Of a stretch of DNA of 64,000 nucleotides, positions 39,701 through 47,056 are shown piece after piece. Each line of letters opens with the position of its first letter. Position 1 is the stretch's first letter. Origin of the DNA: Undaria pinnatifida (lineage: Eukaryota > Sar > Phaeophyceae > Laminariales > Alariaceae); contig JABAKD010000015.1 in the NCBI GenBank assembly GCA_012845835.1, positions 6,849,974 to 6,913,973 on the forward strand, in the 5' to 3' direction. A program made the position numbers and the translations under genes. The notes beneath the pieces were generated by a model. It did not search any database. It had not been told where the DNA came from and saw only the letters and a program-made list of their open reading frames with translations.

Positions 39701-39749
39701 GGTGCTGGGATTCCAGGCCCTCGTTGCATCCCAGAGGCAGAGGTCTTGA
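15538..39749 (+). CDS. Coiled-coil protein with C-terminal PH-like domain, nine exons (5' end missing)
   Basis: Spliced model: 15538-15705, 16410-16562, 16847-16873, 21746-21825, 24197-24281, 28421-28492, 32539-32748, 38773-38921, 39683-39749. All phases agree and give 336 codons to a TGA. Residues ~1-56 are acidic and Gly/Ser-rich. About 57-167 are Ala/Glu/Arg-rich, consistent with a coiled coil. About 190-333 form a PH-like domain: KHGRNGKSMNRTL then LTWGKTLHDLGSMQ (early strands), VRRGTDAD, RSFSLLFPSRSLDFTVATK, and a final helix DECEELVLGFQALVASQ. The strand-turn-helix order and the SFSL...RSLD...GFQALV pattern resemble PH domains of plant PRAF/RCC1-type proteins. This implies phosphoinositide or membrane binding, by inference only. 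The first exon has no in-frame ATG at its 5' edge, so upstream exon(s) are missing from the model. The introns (284 bp to 6 kb) hold most of the window's repeats. The precise partner or pathway is unknown. Confidence 0.72.
16410..16562 (+). CDS. PH gene exon 2
   Basis: 51 codons, acceptor CCGCACAG, donor GTATCG. Ala/Glu-rich helix: SQSAAEERAAAEAMAQQARR and AQTAADTASAE. Phase 0 on both sides. Confidence 0.68.
16847..16873 (+). CDS. PH gene exon 3, 27-nt micro-exon candidate
   Basis: AAADSASAE between acceptor GTAGCTCAG and donor GTACGG. It copies the last codons of exon 2 and the start of its following intron, so it may be a duplicated exon end. Skipping it would keep the frame. Confidence 0.4.
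17015..17290 (+). repeat. Family I tandem repeat, two ~130-bp units
   Basis: TGGACAAGCCGTGGTCGCAG and TGGACAAGCCGTGGTCACAG each follow TTCGTWAGARGTTTTT-like sequence and precede a C run, GCGACTTCAT-type sequence and GGGTTCRGCGTTCCC. Lies in intron 3. Confidence 0.8.
17620..18060. repeat. Degenerate TTCCRT hexamer region
   Basis: Repeated TTCCATTTCC, TTCCGTTTCC and CATTCCGTTTC across some 440 bases. Long open frames on both strands here come from the lack of stop codons in this repeat. Confidence 0.6.
18385..18560 (+). repeat. Family I repeat copy
   Basis: GAGATTTTACCCCCAGCGCC, AACAAGCCGTGGTCATAGGT, C run, then TTGATCGCGCATAGGGTTCA. Matches the units at 17015. Confidence 0.7.
18594..18664 (-). 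tRNA. tRNA-like sequence (probable pseudogene or SINE head)
   Basis: On the minus strand a B-box-like GGTTCGAATCT lies about 45 bases after an A-box-like TGGTCCAACAGTAAG. GCGTCCC and GGGACCC can pair as an acceptor stem with one mismatch. The T stem and anticodon stem pair poorly, and position 33 is not T by my alignment. I do not assign an amino acid. Confidence 0.3.
20270..20637. repeat. AT-rich palindromic satellite
   Basis: About eighteen copies of ATACTATTAATAGTATGTT, each unit itself a palindrome around ATTAAT. Sharply AT-rich against its surroundings; in intron 3 of the PH gene. Confidence 0.9.
21615..21677 (+). repeat. Partial third copy of the 13558/14850 segment
   Basis: CCCGGCATTGTAGGGATGCG, then CTATGGTCATAGTACTACGG. 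Only the 3' end of the unit is present. Confidence 0.75.
21746..21825 (+). CDS. PH gene exon 4, ends at a GC donor
   Basis: RTEQTLRDLREAEDAAHSAA and AEAEKR, acceptor ACGCCCAG. The donor reads CAG|GCAAGG, a strong consensus except for C in place of T. Using it leaves two bases of a codon, which the single leading A of exon 5 completes. Confidence 0.65.
22442..22757. repeat. Family E satellite, units 1 and 2
   Basis: 155-bp units starting ATMTTTCAAGCCAACCACGT, containing GGGTATCCCGATTTAACCCC and TACTAATTTCAAGTWAATTT. A hAT-like element separates them from units 3 and 4. Confidence 0.85.
22759..23603. mobile_element. hAT-like non-autonomous element, 845 bp, intact ends
   Basis: Ends CAGGGTAGTCCTCGG and CCGAGGACTACCCTG are a perfect 15-bp inverted pair. 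They are flanked on both sides by the identical octamer GATATTTC (22751-22758 and 23604-23611), the hallmark 8-bp duplication of hAT elements. The interior has no transposase. It holds two arrays built on AAAAGTACCGTCAAAT and related ACCGTC motifs, in the same orientation. It interrupts a satellite unit, so it arrived after the satellite expanded. Identical target duplications suggest a fairly recent insertion. Confidence 0.88.
23605..23917. repeat. Family E satellite, units 3 and 4
   Basis: Continues the 155-bp repeat across the hAT-like insertion. Diverged relatives continue at 23940-24170 and 24835-25000. Confidence 0.85.
24197..24281 (+). CDS. PH gene exon 5
   Basis: FEEEASARAARKAESEARKA and LWRAEEAQ, acceptor CTGTTTCAG, donor GTCAGA. 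Helix-forming, charged; ends in phase 0. Confidence 0.68.
24418..24696. mobile_element. Element with perfect 38-bp inverted repeats
   Basis: TTTGCAGGACGGGCCTGCAA at 24418 starts a 38-base arm whose exact complement ends at 24696 (24659-24696). The arms also contain GAATTCTTGCAGGACGT. Between them are CCCTAA-like repeats (24497-24537) and a GC-rich hairpin. No coding frame is recognised. It sits 136 bases after exon 5. Confidence 0.7.
24497..24537. repeat. Interstitial CCCTAA/CCCCAA repeats
   Basis: Short run of CCCCAACCCTAACCCTAACC type, like a degenerate telomeric repeat. Confidence 0.55.
25141..25600. repeat. ~29-bp minisatellite CGTACAGCTCCTTACGCTGC
   Basis: At least a dozen units of TCGTACAGCTCCTTACGCTG plus CAGTTCGTG. 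A family-E-like insert (CCTTATACTAATTCCAAGTA) interrupts it near 25450-25515. Confidence 0.9.
26061..26155 (+). repeat. Family A core copy
   Basis: AATACGTCAGCTGTGAGTTC, then GGTCGATACTGAGTTCCAAC and ACGTTGCAAGCTGCGTGATT. A short insertion splits the spacer compared with other copies. Confidence 0.65.
26970..28185. repeat. Very degenerate GTGAGATTGAATTTCATC repeats
   Basis: More than fifteen loose copies of GAGATTGAATTTCATC-like sequence, each followed by CTTGTC- or CCTGTC-type spacers of about 30-40 bases. An old satellite in intron 5. Confidence 0.6.
27526..27597 (-). repeat. Family A core copy, minus strand
   Basis: GCGCGATCGGAGTATCACGC, ACAGCTTGCAAAATATGAGG and CGATCTCACAGCTG on the plus strand, the complement of the family order. 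Confidence 0.7.
28192..28344. mobile_element. Family H MITE, hAT-like
   Basis: Starts CAGGGGTTTCACGG and ends CCGCGAAAAGCCGTG. Flanks GAATATTG and GAACATTG match at 7 of 8 bases. The interior is CGGGTCGGGT and GACCCGCGAGAA repeats. In intron 5, 77 bases before exon 6. Confidence 0.7.
28421..28492 (+). CDS. PH gene exon 6
   Basis: 24 codons: RMKEQAGSRAAEEAKAVYRV then AQEE. Acceptor CCGTGTCAG, donor GTATGA. Same Ala/Glu/Arg texture as exons 2, 4 and 5. Confidence 0.68.
29079..29292. mobile_element. Family H MITE, hAT-like
   Basis: Ends CAGGGCTTTTGACGGGTC and GATCCGTGAAAAGCCCTG. Flanks GCAATTTT and GTAATTTC match at 6 of 8. In intron 6. Confidence 0.68.
29422..29560. mobile_element. Family D MITE copy
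   Basis: TAAAGACGTCGGTGTTGACG at one end and CCGTCAAACGACATCTTTG at the other. Interior TTGACGGGTCAAAACTAGAC. No clear target duplication. Confidence 0.6.
29655..29790. repeat. CGCGCATACGCCT minisatellite, short array
   Basis: Repeats of TCCGCGCATACGCCTTCG and close variants. Same family as 32186-32478. Confidence 0.6.
30803..30872 (-). repeat. Family A core copy, minus strand
   Basis: ACGCAGCTTGGTAAAGATGA, GTATCGACCCTAAATT and AACTCGCAGCTGACGTTG on the plus strand. Confidence 0.65.
31233..31405. mobile_element. Family B MITE-like repeat
   Basis: GGCTTTTCCATAGTGCCAGC at the left and AGCACTATAGAGGGACCACT at the right, a loose inverted pair. Confidence 0.5.
31628..31766. mobile_element. Family D MITE copy
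   Basis: CAAATATCTGTTGACGGC and GCCGTCATAGCAAATTTG ends, with CCTTGACGGACGTCCGTCAA inside, itself a palindrome. Confidence 0.6.
32186..32478. repeat. ~21-bp CGCGCATAC minisatellite
   Basis: Units such as CTCCGCGCATACAACTTACG repeat through about 290 bases, ending 60 bases before exon 7. Frames through it (THALAHA, RPRACN) are artefacts of the repeat. Confidence 0.8.
32539..32748 (+). CDS. PH gene exon 7, start of PH-like domain
   Basis: 70 codons, acceptor ATTTGCAG, donor GTGGGT. AEIARRRAATARMEKARDHV ends the helix. LQKHGRNGKSMNRTL, ECQTLTWGKTL and HDLGSMQE fit the first strands of a PH-like fold, with the conserved Trp. Confidence 0.78.
33397..33490. repeat. 47-bp tandem duplication
   Basis: TGCCACATTGCAGGCAGTCG, then GGGATGTGATACTCGTACTG, present twice in a row. 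In intron 7. Confidence 0.85.
33633..33688. repeat. 28-bp tandem duplication
   Basis: CATGCGGTAGGGGGGGTGTC plus CGCACTGT repeated twice, with a third diverged start. Confidence 0.8.
33891..33990 (+). repeat. Family A core copy
   Basis: TCTGCTGTGAGGTCGGCAAA, ACTCATCTTTGCAATCTGCG and TGATACACCGGCCGCTCGTT, then TTTTATAGATG as in the 8917 copy. Confidence 0.75.
34289..34440 (+). repeat. Family A copy with R1-like extension
   Basis: ACTTCAGCTGTGAGGTCGAC, TCTGCAAGCTGCGTGTGATA, then GCGCGTGTTACGGGGTGTGT and AAGGATACGGGTGGGCGACT. This follows the order seen in R1 at 1107-1240. Confidence 0.75.
35031..35125 (-). repeat. Family A core copy, minus strand
   Basis: GGATCACGCAGCTTGCAAAG, ATGAGTATCGACCCTCAAAT and AACTCATAGCTGACTGACGT on the plus strand. 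Confidence 0.75.
35272..35560. mobile_element. Family J inverted-repeat element
   Basis: CGTTCTTGACAACCCTCCCC at the left faces GGGGGTTCGTTAGGAACGGC at the right. Internal CGATTCCTGACATTCTGAAA-type sequence and GACATTCTGAAATTCTGAAA match the copy at 46826. Confidence 0.5.
35611..35928. mobile_element. MITE with perfect 9-bp target duplication
   Basis: AGGTTGTAC flanks both sides exactly (35602-35610 and 35929-35937). Inverted ends contain GAGCTGTGAGCCGGCA and its near-complement TGCCGACTCACAGCTTC. The interior has AAGTCGGCTGGC/GACCAGCCGACTTGC palindromes. A 9-bp duplication is typical of Mutator-like elements. In intron 7. Confidence 0.72.
35973..36110. mobile_element. Family B MITE-like repeat
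   Basis: AGTGGTTCGATACAGTGCTG and CACTATGGAGGAACCACTAC form the inverted ends. Confidence 0.55.
37668..37852. mobile_element. Family B MITE-like repeat
   Basis: AGTGGTCCCTCTCTAGTGCT at the left and GGCACTGTAGAGGGATCTCT at the right, with CACTATAGCGACAACCGTCA inside. A partial copy lies at 37466-37500. Confidence 0.6.
38431..38494 (+). repeat. Family A core copy, diverged
   Basis: CATGTCAGGTGTGAGGTCGA, then TTGTCTTTGCAAAGCTGCGA and GATACTT. Confidence 0.6.
38530..38745. repeat. ~45-bp minisatellite GAATGAGGATCTGATCTGTA
   Basis: Five to six units of ATGAATGAGGATCTGATCTG followed by TACGATCACAAATC-type spacers, ending about 30 bases before exon 8. Confidence 0.8.
38773..38921 (+). CDS. PH gene exon 8, middle of PH-like domain
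   Basis: Acceptor TTTTTATAG, donor GTGAGT, ends two bases into a codon. VRRGTDADPAYPGKTGTTAL, then SFSLLFPSRSLDFTVAT. The SFSL and RSLD motifs are the strongest evidence for the domain. Confidence 0.82.
39394..39623. mobile_element. Family H MITE, diverged
   Basis: GGGTTTTCACGGGTCAGACC at one end and GTAACCGTGAAAACCCG at the other, with CGGGTCGGGTCATG-type internal repeats. In the last intron of the PH gene. Confidence 0.55.
39683..39749 (+). CDS. PH gene exon 9, terminal exon
   Basis: Acceptor CTTTTACAG. One base completes a Lys codon, then DECEELVLGFQALVASQRQR and a stop. This is the amphipathic C-terminal helix expected to close a PH domain. Confidence 0.78.
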
Positions 39750-39954
39750 TTTCGTGGCTGTACCGGGGCGAGGGGGGAGTTGCAGAATATGGGACGGCGA
39801 AAGGTGGTGGGGGGAACGGGGCGAGGATTGGGACGAGAGAGAACATGAGGCGGACGGGCGATGCTAGATGCTCTCCGCTACTCTGCCTTTTGTAGGAATG
39901 ATGGACAGGATGTTGGGTGGCTGGGGGAGGAGGGGGGATGGGGGGGTTCTCCCG

Positions 39955-41060
39955 CTTAATTGTTGACACACTGTGGAACGTTGACAACCAAAGATATGTT
40001 GATATCCATGCAACATTGACACCAAAGAGGAGCGTTTACAACCATGATAGAACAGTGACAAACCATGGGGCGGTTCTAAGTGTAGAGCATTGAAGTTTGA
40101 TATGCCATGGAAAGTTGGCATGGCACGGGCCGTTTGACAAAAGGGCGGGGCGTTGATATCAGACATGGACCGGTCACGCCGATGGAGCGTTGAAATTCTG
40201 GGAATGTTGACAAGTCATGTACGGGTTTTACAATTGTGGAAGGCATACAACAGTGGCAGCGTTTTCAACCATATAGCGTTGGTAACGGAGAAACATTGTC
40301 AAGCCATGGACCGGTGACTATGTATCCATGCAATGTAGGTCCACCATGGATCGGTGACGACCGCAGATCGTCGCACACCTTGGGCAGATGATCGATTAAT
40401 TCCCACTTGGCGATCTAGATCTTGCAGAGATCTGTATGGTCTAGCTCGTGTTGCCGGGTTGGCGTCGTACGATCTGCGCGATGTAGCTACTGTTTGCCGG
40501 GTGGGATATGTGCTATTTTGTCTACAGATCGAGCGCGACAGCTCCTAACGGCGACCACAAGGTTTGCTGTAGATGCTGTAAATCGTGGTCTGTTCGACAT
40601 TTGGGCAAAGATGGCGGTTGACGGTCTAGTTTTGACCCGTCAAGGCGTCATTGGACTTATACTAATTTTAGTGTGTGGAGTTGGTGGACGGTCTAGTTTT
40701 GACTCGTCAAGGCGTCTTTGAACTAATCATACTAGTTTTAGTGTGTGGAGTTCCTTCCTTGATGGCTGGCCGTCGAGGGGCAAGAGCGCCGTCAACCCCG
40801 ACATCTTTGCTTGTGGGTTGTTGGTATGTCATGGGCGGTTGACGAGCATACAGCTCTGACGACTGCTGTGGACCATTGGTAGCCTTGGGACGCTGACAAA
40901 ACGTGGACCGGTCGCAACAATGTATCATTTGCGAAAACCTTGGAAAGGTTGGCCATCACTGTTGCGTTTTTGCAGCCGTAAACACCTTGTCAACCATAGG
41001 ACTTGGGGACCCGTTGACAAGCAACCATGGCACGTTTTCCATGCATACTTGAACGTTTTT
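39955..41060. repeat. Degenerate CCATGGACCGGTGAC satellite
   Basis: Loose ~35-bp repeats with GTTGACAAACCATGG and ACCATGGACCGGTGAC motifs. They start about 200 bases after the PH gene stop. A family-D element at 40606-40809 interrupts the array. Confidence 0.55.
40606..40809. mobile_element. Family D MITE, 204 bp
   Basis: Ends CAAAGATGGCGGTTGACGG and CCGTCAACCCCGACATCTTTG. Flanks CATTTGGG and CTTGTGGG match at 6 of 8. An internal segment with GACGGTCTAGTTTTGACYCG is duplicated in tandem. Confidence 0.7.
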
Positions 41061-41221
41061 CGCGCGCGCGGGTTGGGTGTGGGTGTGGCATCGGTTATAT
41101 CATAGTTATATCATAGCGGAGAGGGGGAACGGTTTCCTGCCGGGAATCGCCACTGATTGGTTTGATTGGCCGGTTGGTCCGTTGGTTTTCACCTTGGTGG
41201 TAGAGGTGTCAAGATGGAGTC

Positions 41222-41455
41222 GGGGGGGGGGGGGGGGGGGGGGGGGTATGCGCAGGTGCGACTTTCTCAGTCGAGCTTCCTGCCCCCCCCCCCCCCCCCC
41301 CCGCGCTGATCGTGGCATTACATAGCAGTTAGTGTCTTCGTAGCCCCCAGCTGACGGCTTAGTATTGGAAACGTCGAAACCCCCCGTGGCGTGTTTGTCT
41401 CGCGCCCCCTGTAAAACATGCGCGGCGGCGGCGGCGAGCGTAGAAATCGTTCAAG

Positions 41456-41488
<33 letters not shown>

Positions 41489-41551
41489 CGTGAGGTACAG
41501 GGGACGGGGGGGGAGGTATCCCAAAGGGTGGGGGGGGTTACAGACGTCATT

Positions 41552-41602
<51 letters not shown>
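41222..41602. repeat. Cluster of long G and C runs
   Basis: G runs at 41222-41246 (25), 41457-41488 (32) and 41554-41602 (49), with a C run at 41283-41302 (20). Lengths may be unreliable in an assembly. Frames across them are not genes. Confidence 0.85.
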
Positions 41603-41605
<3 letters not shown>

Positions 41606-43243
41606 TGGGCGTCGTTCCCGGGGAGGTGCGCGTATCATTGTCCCCCTACTGGTGTAGACGCCTCCTGTTTCTACCGATTTGTGGGATAGGCCGATGTGGT
41701 GCACAATGGCTGTCATCTTCGGCCTGTTTTTTCTTTTTCCTCTTCTTCCACCCCCCCTCCCCAACTTGGTATGTACTTGGCTTATCCTTTATTGTTTCAT
41801 TGTTTCGAGGTGGTGGTGGGAACAGGGGGGCGGGGGCGGGGAGGGGGGGGTGGGGGGGGCGGTGCCTGTTCGAGTGTGGTTTCCCCCCGTGGCGTGAAAG
41901 TGTTGTGTAGTGCGTCGTAAACACGCGCCTGCAACCCTAGCGGTCTTACGGAACGAGGTTTCGTGGTAGTGGGCAGGGGTATGGTATTATCACATCGGCA
42001 ACCTTTTCTGGGTATGGGTGTGGTAGTTTTTTTTTGTAGGGGCGGGGAATTTTGGGAGCACAGCACAGCCGTGAAGTGGTTACGTACTGCCCCTCCCCCG
42101 TTTTTACCTGTTTTTGTACCCCTCCCCCCCCCCCCCCCCCCCGGCTTTATCGCAGTGACTGATTTCACAAAAATTGAGTCTACGCGAGCGAACTCCCGTC
42201 CGCTTGTCCCTTTTGCACTAGAGGAAGGCGTTGCGGTGTTTGGGGTTATGGGGGTGGGTTTCTTGAGTGGTGCGACAGTGGTGCGACAGTGGAAAAAAAG
42301 GGGGCCCCTTGAACCTGGCGGTCGTTCTTGTGTTGGTGGCATGAACCAAATACCAAATAATTTGTCAGTTTTTAGTTTTGTTATTTTCGTCCTGGCGCGA
42401 GAGTCGAGGGGGGGGGAGTGAAGTGGAGTTTGAGCTGGGTTGGTGTTGTTTTGGATTGGGTATTTTTTTCATGTGCTGTCTTTGATGGAGAACGAAAAAA
42501 GGGAAGAATTGGAAATCGGGCCTAATATCGTAAAAAAATACAACGCCATAAAAACAAATACGCGTGTCGCCGTTTGTAGAGGTGAATGCCGTTGTTTCTC
42601 TTCCTTTTTGCTGATTTTGCGCTGGTTTGGTGCTCTATGGCTCTCGACAATATTTCGTAGTGTGTGCGCACGGCATGACACTGGTTATATATAGCACGTT
42701 TTCGACAGACACGCCTCATTGTATTGGCGGGGGGAGGTACGGAAGGGGGGGCTACCCCCTCCCCCCCTCTCCCCCCCTCCCCTCCCGTTTTTTTTTCCCC
42801 GTAGTTTTCATATAATTTTGAGGAGTCTGCAACATACTTGTGGAATATTTGCACGCAGTAGTTGCAGTGGCCCGTCCACGCACTTATCCATTTATCCCTA
42901 TAGATTAATTGCCGGGGGCGTGAGGCTTGGCTTAGGTTGGCCTCGCCGTTTTTTTTTTTCTTGTCTCTGCATTTTTCGATGTTCTCCTACGTGATCGTTT
43001 CGCGGGCTGGGTGCGGGTGGGTGGGCGGTCGGGGGGCACACCCCGGCAGTTTTATGTCGCGTCATGGCACCTATGGCTTTTCTCTGATGCGTAGTCTCGT
43101 GGGTTCATCTGTGAAAGTTTTCGTCCTCCCCTTCCCTTTGTCTTTGGGAAACCCTTTGCGGAGGAATCGAGTGTACAATGTTATATCTAGAAACCCAAGT
43201 TCACAATTCACCCAACGGGAATTAAAGGGAAGGGTCGGCGATT

Positions 43244-43275
<32 letters not shown>

Positions 43276-44603
43276 CGGATGTCAAGAGCACAGGCCGGAG
43301 GAGGCGGTGGAGTAGGATGCGCTTTCGCAAAGAAACCCGCCGGTTTTGACCGATGAACCCGTTCGGTTGATCGATCGATTTAGCGGTGAATCCTAAGCCC
43401 CACATCTCGTCGGCCCCGTACCTAAAGAGCAAAAACATTTGAGCGAAAATGGTTTCTTTAGTTTACTAACACGCAAGTCATGTCGTCTCGCGCTTTTCTC
43501 CTCGCTTTTCTGCGTAATTTTAGTTTTTTCTTCGTCTGGGTTTGCGTCTGGCCAAGAGAGGCAAGCAACAAGCGGGGCGTTAGACATCGGTTGTCGACGC
43601 TATCGTCTTTTTTTGTCAAGTAGAACAAGCACTGACAGAGGATAGGTTGGTGAGCGAGGGCGCGGGCGCAGGCGTGGGTGCGTCCCAAACTCCTTTTTTT
43701 CCCCGCGTCGTGTTTGTGTTTGTTGTGTTTGTGTTCTGGGGATGATGATGGAAGGGGGCTGGGGAGGGGTGCACGCGCGCGCGCTCCGCATGTTTTTTTT
43801 TATTTTACTCGCCATTTTTTTTATTTTCTTTCCGATGTGTCCGATTAATCTTGTCGGACTAGATGCTGGGTGCATGGTGCGCTCTTGGCTTGCTAGGCTG
43901 CTGCACGTTTTTTTTTTTTGCCCTCCCTTTTGTGCACGGCGCTGCTGGTTGGGTTGCATTCTTTTTGGGTGGGCGGTAGTGGTGATGGTGGTGGTGGTTG
44001 CTGTTTTCTCTGCTTCTTTTGCTGCTGGTGGCTGTGGTGGTTCTGTTTCCTCTGCTGCTGCTGTTGCTGCTTCTCATGCAACGACTGGTGGTGGTGATGG
44101 CGGCGGTACTGCGTCCTCTGCTGCTGCTGCTGCTGCCGCTTCTGCCGCGGCTGCTGTTGCTGTCCTCGGCTCGTGAGACCCGTTTGTTCGCGTTGACTCT
44201 TTGTTTACTTACTATATTCCCATTGGCGATTTATTGGGCCAAGTTGGTATGGTCCGGGTTGGGTTGGCGTTGTTTCGGTCGGTGTGGCGGGCACACCCAG
44301 CGACCTCCTCTTTTTTTGTCTGCGCGTGTTTAGTGTTTGTCCGATATTTTAGGGGAGAAAACTAGAGGGGTTGGCTGGGAGGATTTTGGGGGGGGGGGAG
44401 GGGGTCAGCGCGTGGAGTGGACGAGGGCGCGGGCGGTGAAAGACAGGAAAGGAAGAGGCGGTGTCATATATCATGTTAGCAGCCGCGGTCGATGTCTCAT
44501 TGTTTGTTTCTGTCCCTTCTGTTTGTTTTTTGTTTGTTCTTTTTATTGTAACTCGAGCACTCACAAGGTGGTGATGTCCGACTCTGTACAGTAAGTCGGT
44601 TTC
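41603..44603. other. G/T-rich, intron-like DNA without a supported gene
   Basis: The texture resembles the PH gene introns: T runs, GTTTTGG, and G or C runs at 42125-42142 and 43245-43275. A GCT/GCC microsatellite at 44015-44170 gives a poly-Ala frame. A few exon-like frames (for example VTDFTKIESTRANSRPL near 42155) lack matching splice partners, so I do not call a gene. Confidence 0.4.
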
Positions 44604-44849
44604 ATGTGCGTGTGCGTGTTTGGGACGAGGCCTCATGCTTTTTTTTTGCGCGCGCTTTCCGCAGGAGAGAGGTGGAGAGGACGGGGTAGAGCGGGGGTAG
44701 CGGATCGACGCGCCATGGTGGTTGTTGTTGTCGCCCCTCTTATTCTTGAAAAACCATGCATTGCACTTTTCTTCATACATGGTAGTACTTCTGCTCGTGG
44801 GGGATGGCTTGAGCTCCGATTGTCTCGACAAGCGGGGGATAAACAAAAT

Positions 44850-46600
44850 AGAGTTCGGTCAATTTTCGCTGCTTGGTGCAGAAAAAGTCAAGCATGCGTT
44901 TTCATTCGTTGCTCGATGCCGAAGAAAGGCGGGCTTGTACTGTCCGTTCTTTGCTTGATGCCGACAAAAAGGTACTACTGGTGGGCTTGAGTTTCTGTTC
45001 GTTGCTCAATGTCGATTTAATGGTGCTAGTAGGCTTGACTTTATCTTCGCTGTTCGATCCTGAACGCAAGTGCTGGTGATAGGCTAGCGTTTCCGTTCGT
45101 TGCTCGATGCTGAAAGAGAGTACTGGTGGGCCGAAGTTGCCGTTCGTTGGTGGATGCCAGAGAATGGTGGGCTTGGGGTTTCAGTTTGTTACTCGATGCC
45201 GGCAAAAGGTAGGCGTACGACTCCGTTCGTTGCTCGATGCCAGTATATGGTAGGTGCTTGAATGTACGTTCGTGAATGGAAGCCCGAAAAGCTAGCTTTA
45301 GTTTCCGTTCTTTTGTCGATGTCGCAAAAAAAGGTTGGCTTGGGTTCCCGTTTGATGATCGATGCCCAAATAAAAGTACTTGTAGCTTGACTATGTGTTC
45401 GGGCGCCGATAAAAGGCAGGCTTCCGTCGCTCGATGCCGAATAAAAGGTAAGCTTGAGTTACCGTTTATCGCCCGAAAAAAAAAAGAAGTTACCGGTAGG
45501 GTTGGCAGTCCGCTTTTTTATTCGATAAAAAAAGGGACCTCGTACGCTTGAGTTTCCGCCCGTTACTCGATGCCGAAAGGAAGGTACTGATAGGCTTGGG
45601 AAAATCAATTCCGTCCGTTGCTGGATGGGAAAAAAAGTGTATAGACATACTTTTTCAGTCGTTGCTTGATGCCGCAAAAACCTTCGGGCCTGGGTTTCTG
45701 TTTAGTTGCTCGACGCCGAAAATAGGTAGGCATACATTTCTGTATGTACATTGCTCGATCCTGGTCCATGGTAGGCTTGACTGATAATATGTTCGTGGCT
45801 CGATGCCGAAAAAACACATCCCTGGTAGGCTTTAGTGTCTGTTCCTTTTGCTCGATGCAAAAAAAAACGTACCGGTGGGCTTGGTGGGGCTACCGTTTGT
45901 TGCTCGACATCGTCTGCCAAAACAAACACACAGGGAGTGCTTTTCGCGGGAAATGATGACGAAGACGGGCGGGTCGGGGTCAGGATGTTTTCAAAATCTC
46001 GCGGGTCCGTCACGTTCGACCGGGTCGAGAGGTGCTCGGAGTCACTCGGGTTCATTCGGGTCGGGTCAGAAGGTATTCGGATCTCATGGGTCGGACCGGG
46101 TGGTTCACCTTGACCCGACCCAACCCGCGAAAAACCCTGAAAAAAGGTACTTGCAGGCTTGAATTTTCGTTTGTCGTTGCTCAGCTCCGAGAAAAAAGTA
46201 GACGTCCGCGTTTGCTCGATGCCGAAGAAAAGGTACCACTGGTCGGCTTGAGTTTCCGTACGTTGCTCGCTGCCGGAAAAGGTTCTGGTAGGCTTGAGGT
46301 TCCGGTCGTTTCTCGATGCCTGCAAGCAGGGCAGGCACGCGTTCTCGCTCGTTGCCCGATGTTGAAAAGAGGTAGGCACGTGTTTCCACTCGTTGCTCGA
46401 TGCCGAAAAAGTTAGCTTCGAGTTTTTTCGTTCGTTTGTCGATGCCGAAAAAAGGTGCTAAAAGGCTTGAGTTTCCGTTCGTTGCTCGATGCCGAAAAAG
46501 AGGTAATGGTAGGCTTGAGCGAGCATCCGTTCATTGCTCGATGTCCGAAAAAAAATCCTCGTAAGCATGAGGTGTGTTCGTCGCTCGATGCTTAATCACA
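44850..46600. repeat. ~60-bp satellite TTGCTCGATGCCGAAAAAAG
   Basis: Roughly 25 units: TTGCTCGATGCCGAAAAAAG, then GTA, GGCTTGAGTTTCCGTTCG. A family-H element interrupts it at 45931-46139. Frames reading SLLDAEKK are repeat artefacts. Confidence 0.9.
45931..46139. mobile_element. Family H MITE inside the ~60-bp satellite
   Basis: CAGGGAGTGCTTTTCGCGGG at the left and AACCCGCGAAAAACCCTG at the right, with CGGGTCGGGTCAGAAGG inside. No matching octamer flanks. Confidence 0.6.
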
Positions 46601-46825
46601 AGATCATTGCAGCAGTGCGTACCCGCTACGAGACGTCCTTCACCCGTGCGTGCATGGAAATAACTATCTCGTACTGCTACAGGAGTAGATTACGTACGAG
46701 GTCTGTCCGCTCTAATACTTTTTAGGTGTTACGGAGCCATGGGGAGCGGATAGGAGGGAAAGTACCTGTCGAGGCGTGCCTTACCCACTTGTTTTTCGCG
46801 TGGAGGAACCGCACTAATACGATAG

Positions 46826-46840
46826 CTCCTAAACGAACGC

Positions 46841-46890
<50 letters not shown>

Positions 46891-47056
46891 CCTAATCTTG
46901 AATGCCGCGATTCCTGACATTTTGAAATTGTGAAATGTCGCGTCTTAAAAAAACAAATAAAAATCCCCTGGGGCCCTCCCGACAAATATCAGGTTTTGCG
47001 AAAACGTCACGTTTTTTTTGTCACGACTCCTGACATTTTCGTGGTCGTTGGGAGCG
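46826..47056. mobile_element. Family J inverted-repeat element with 46-nt C run
   Basis: GCTCCTAAACGAACGCAACC at the left faces GGTCGTTGGGAGCGGC at the right. GCGATTCCTGACATTTTGAA and the near-palindrome GACATTTTGAAATTGTGAAA follow the C run (46843-46888). Second copy of the 35272 family. Confidence 0.5.

Noticed and set aside
43742-44176. 144-codon frame with poly-Ala tail
   Set aside because: GCT microsatellite preceded by T runs; no domain.
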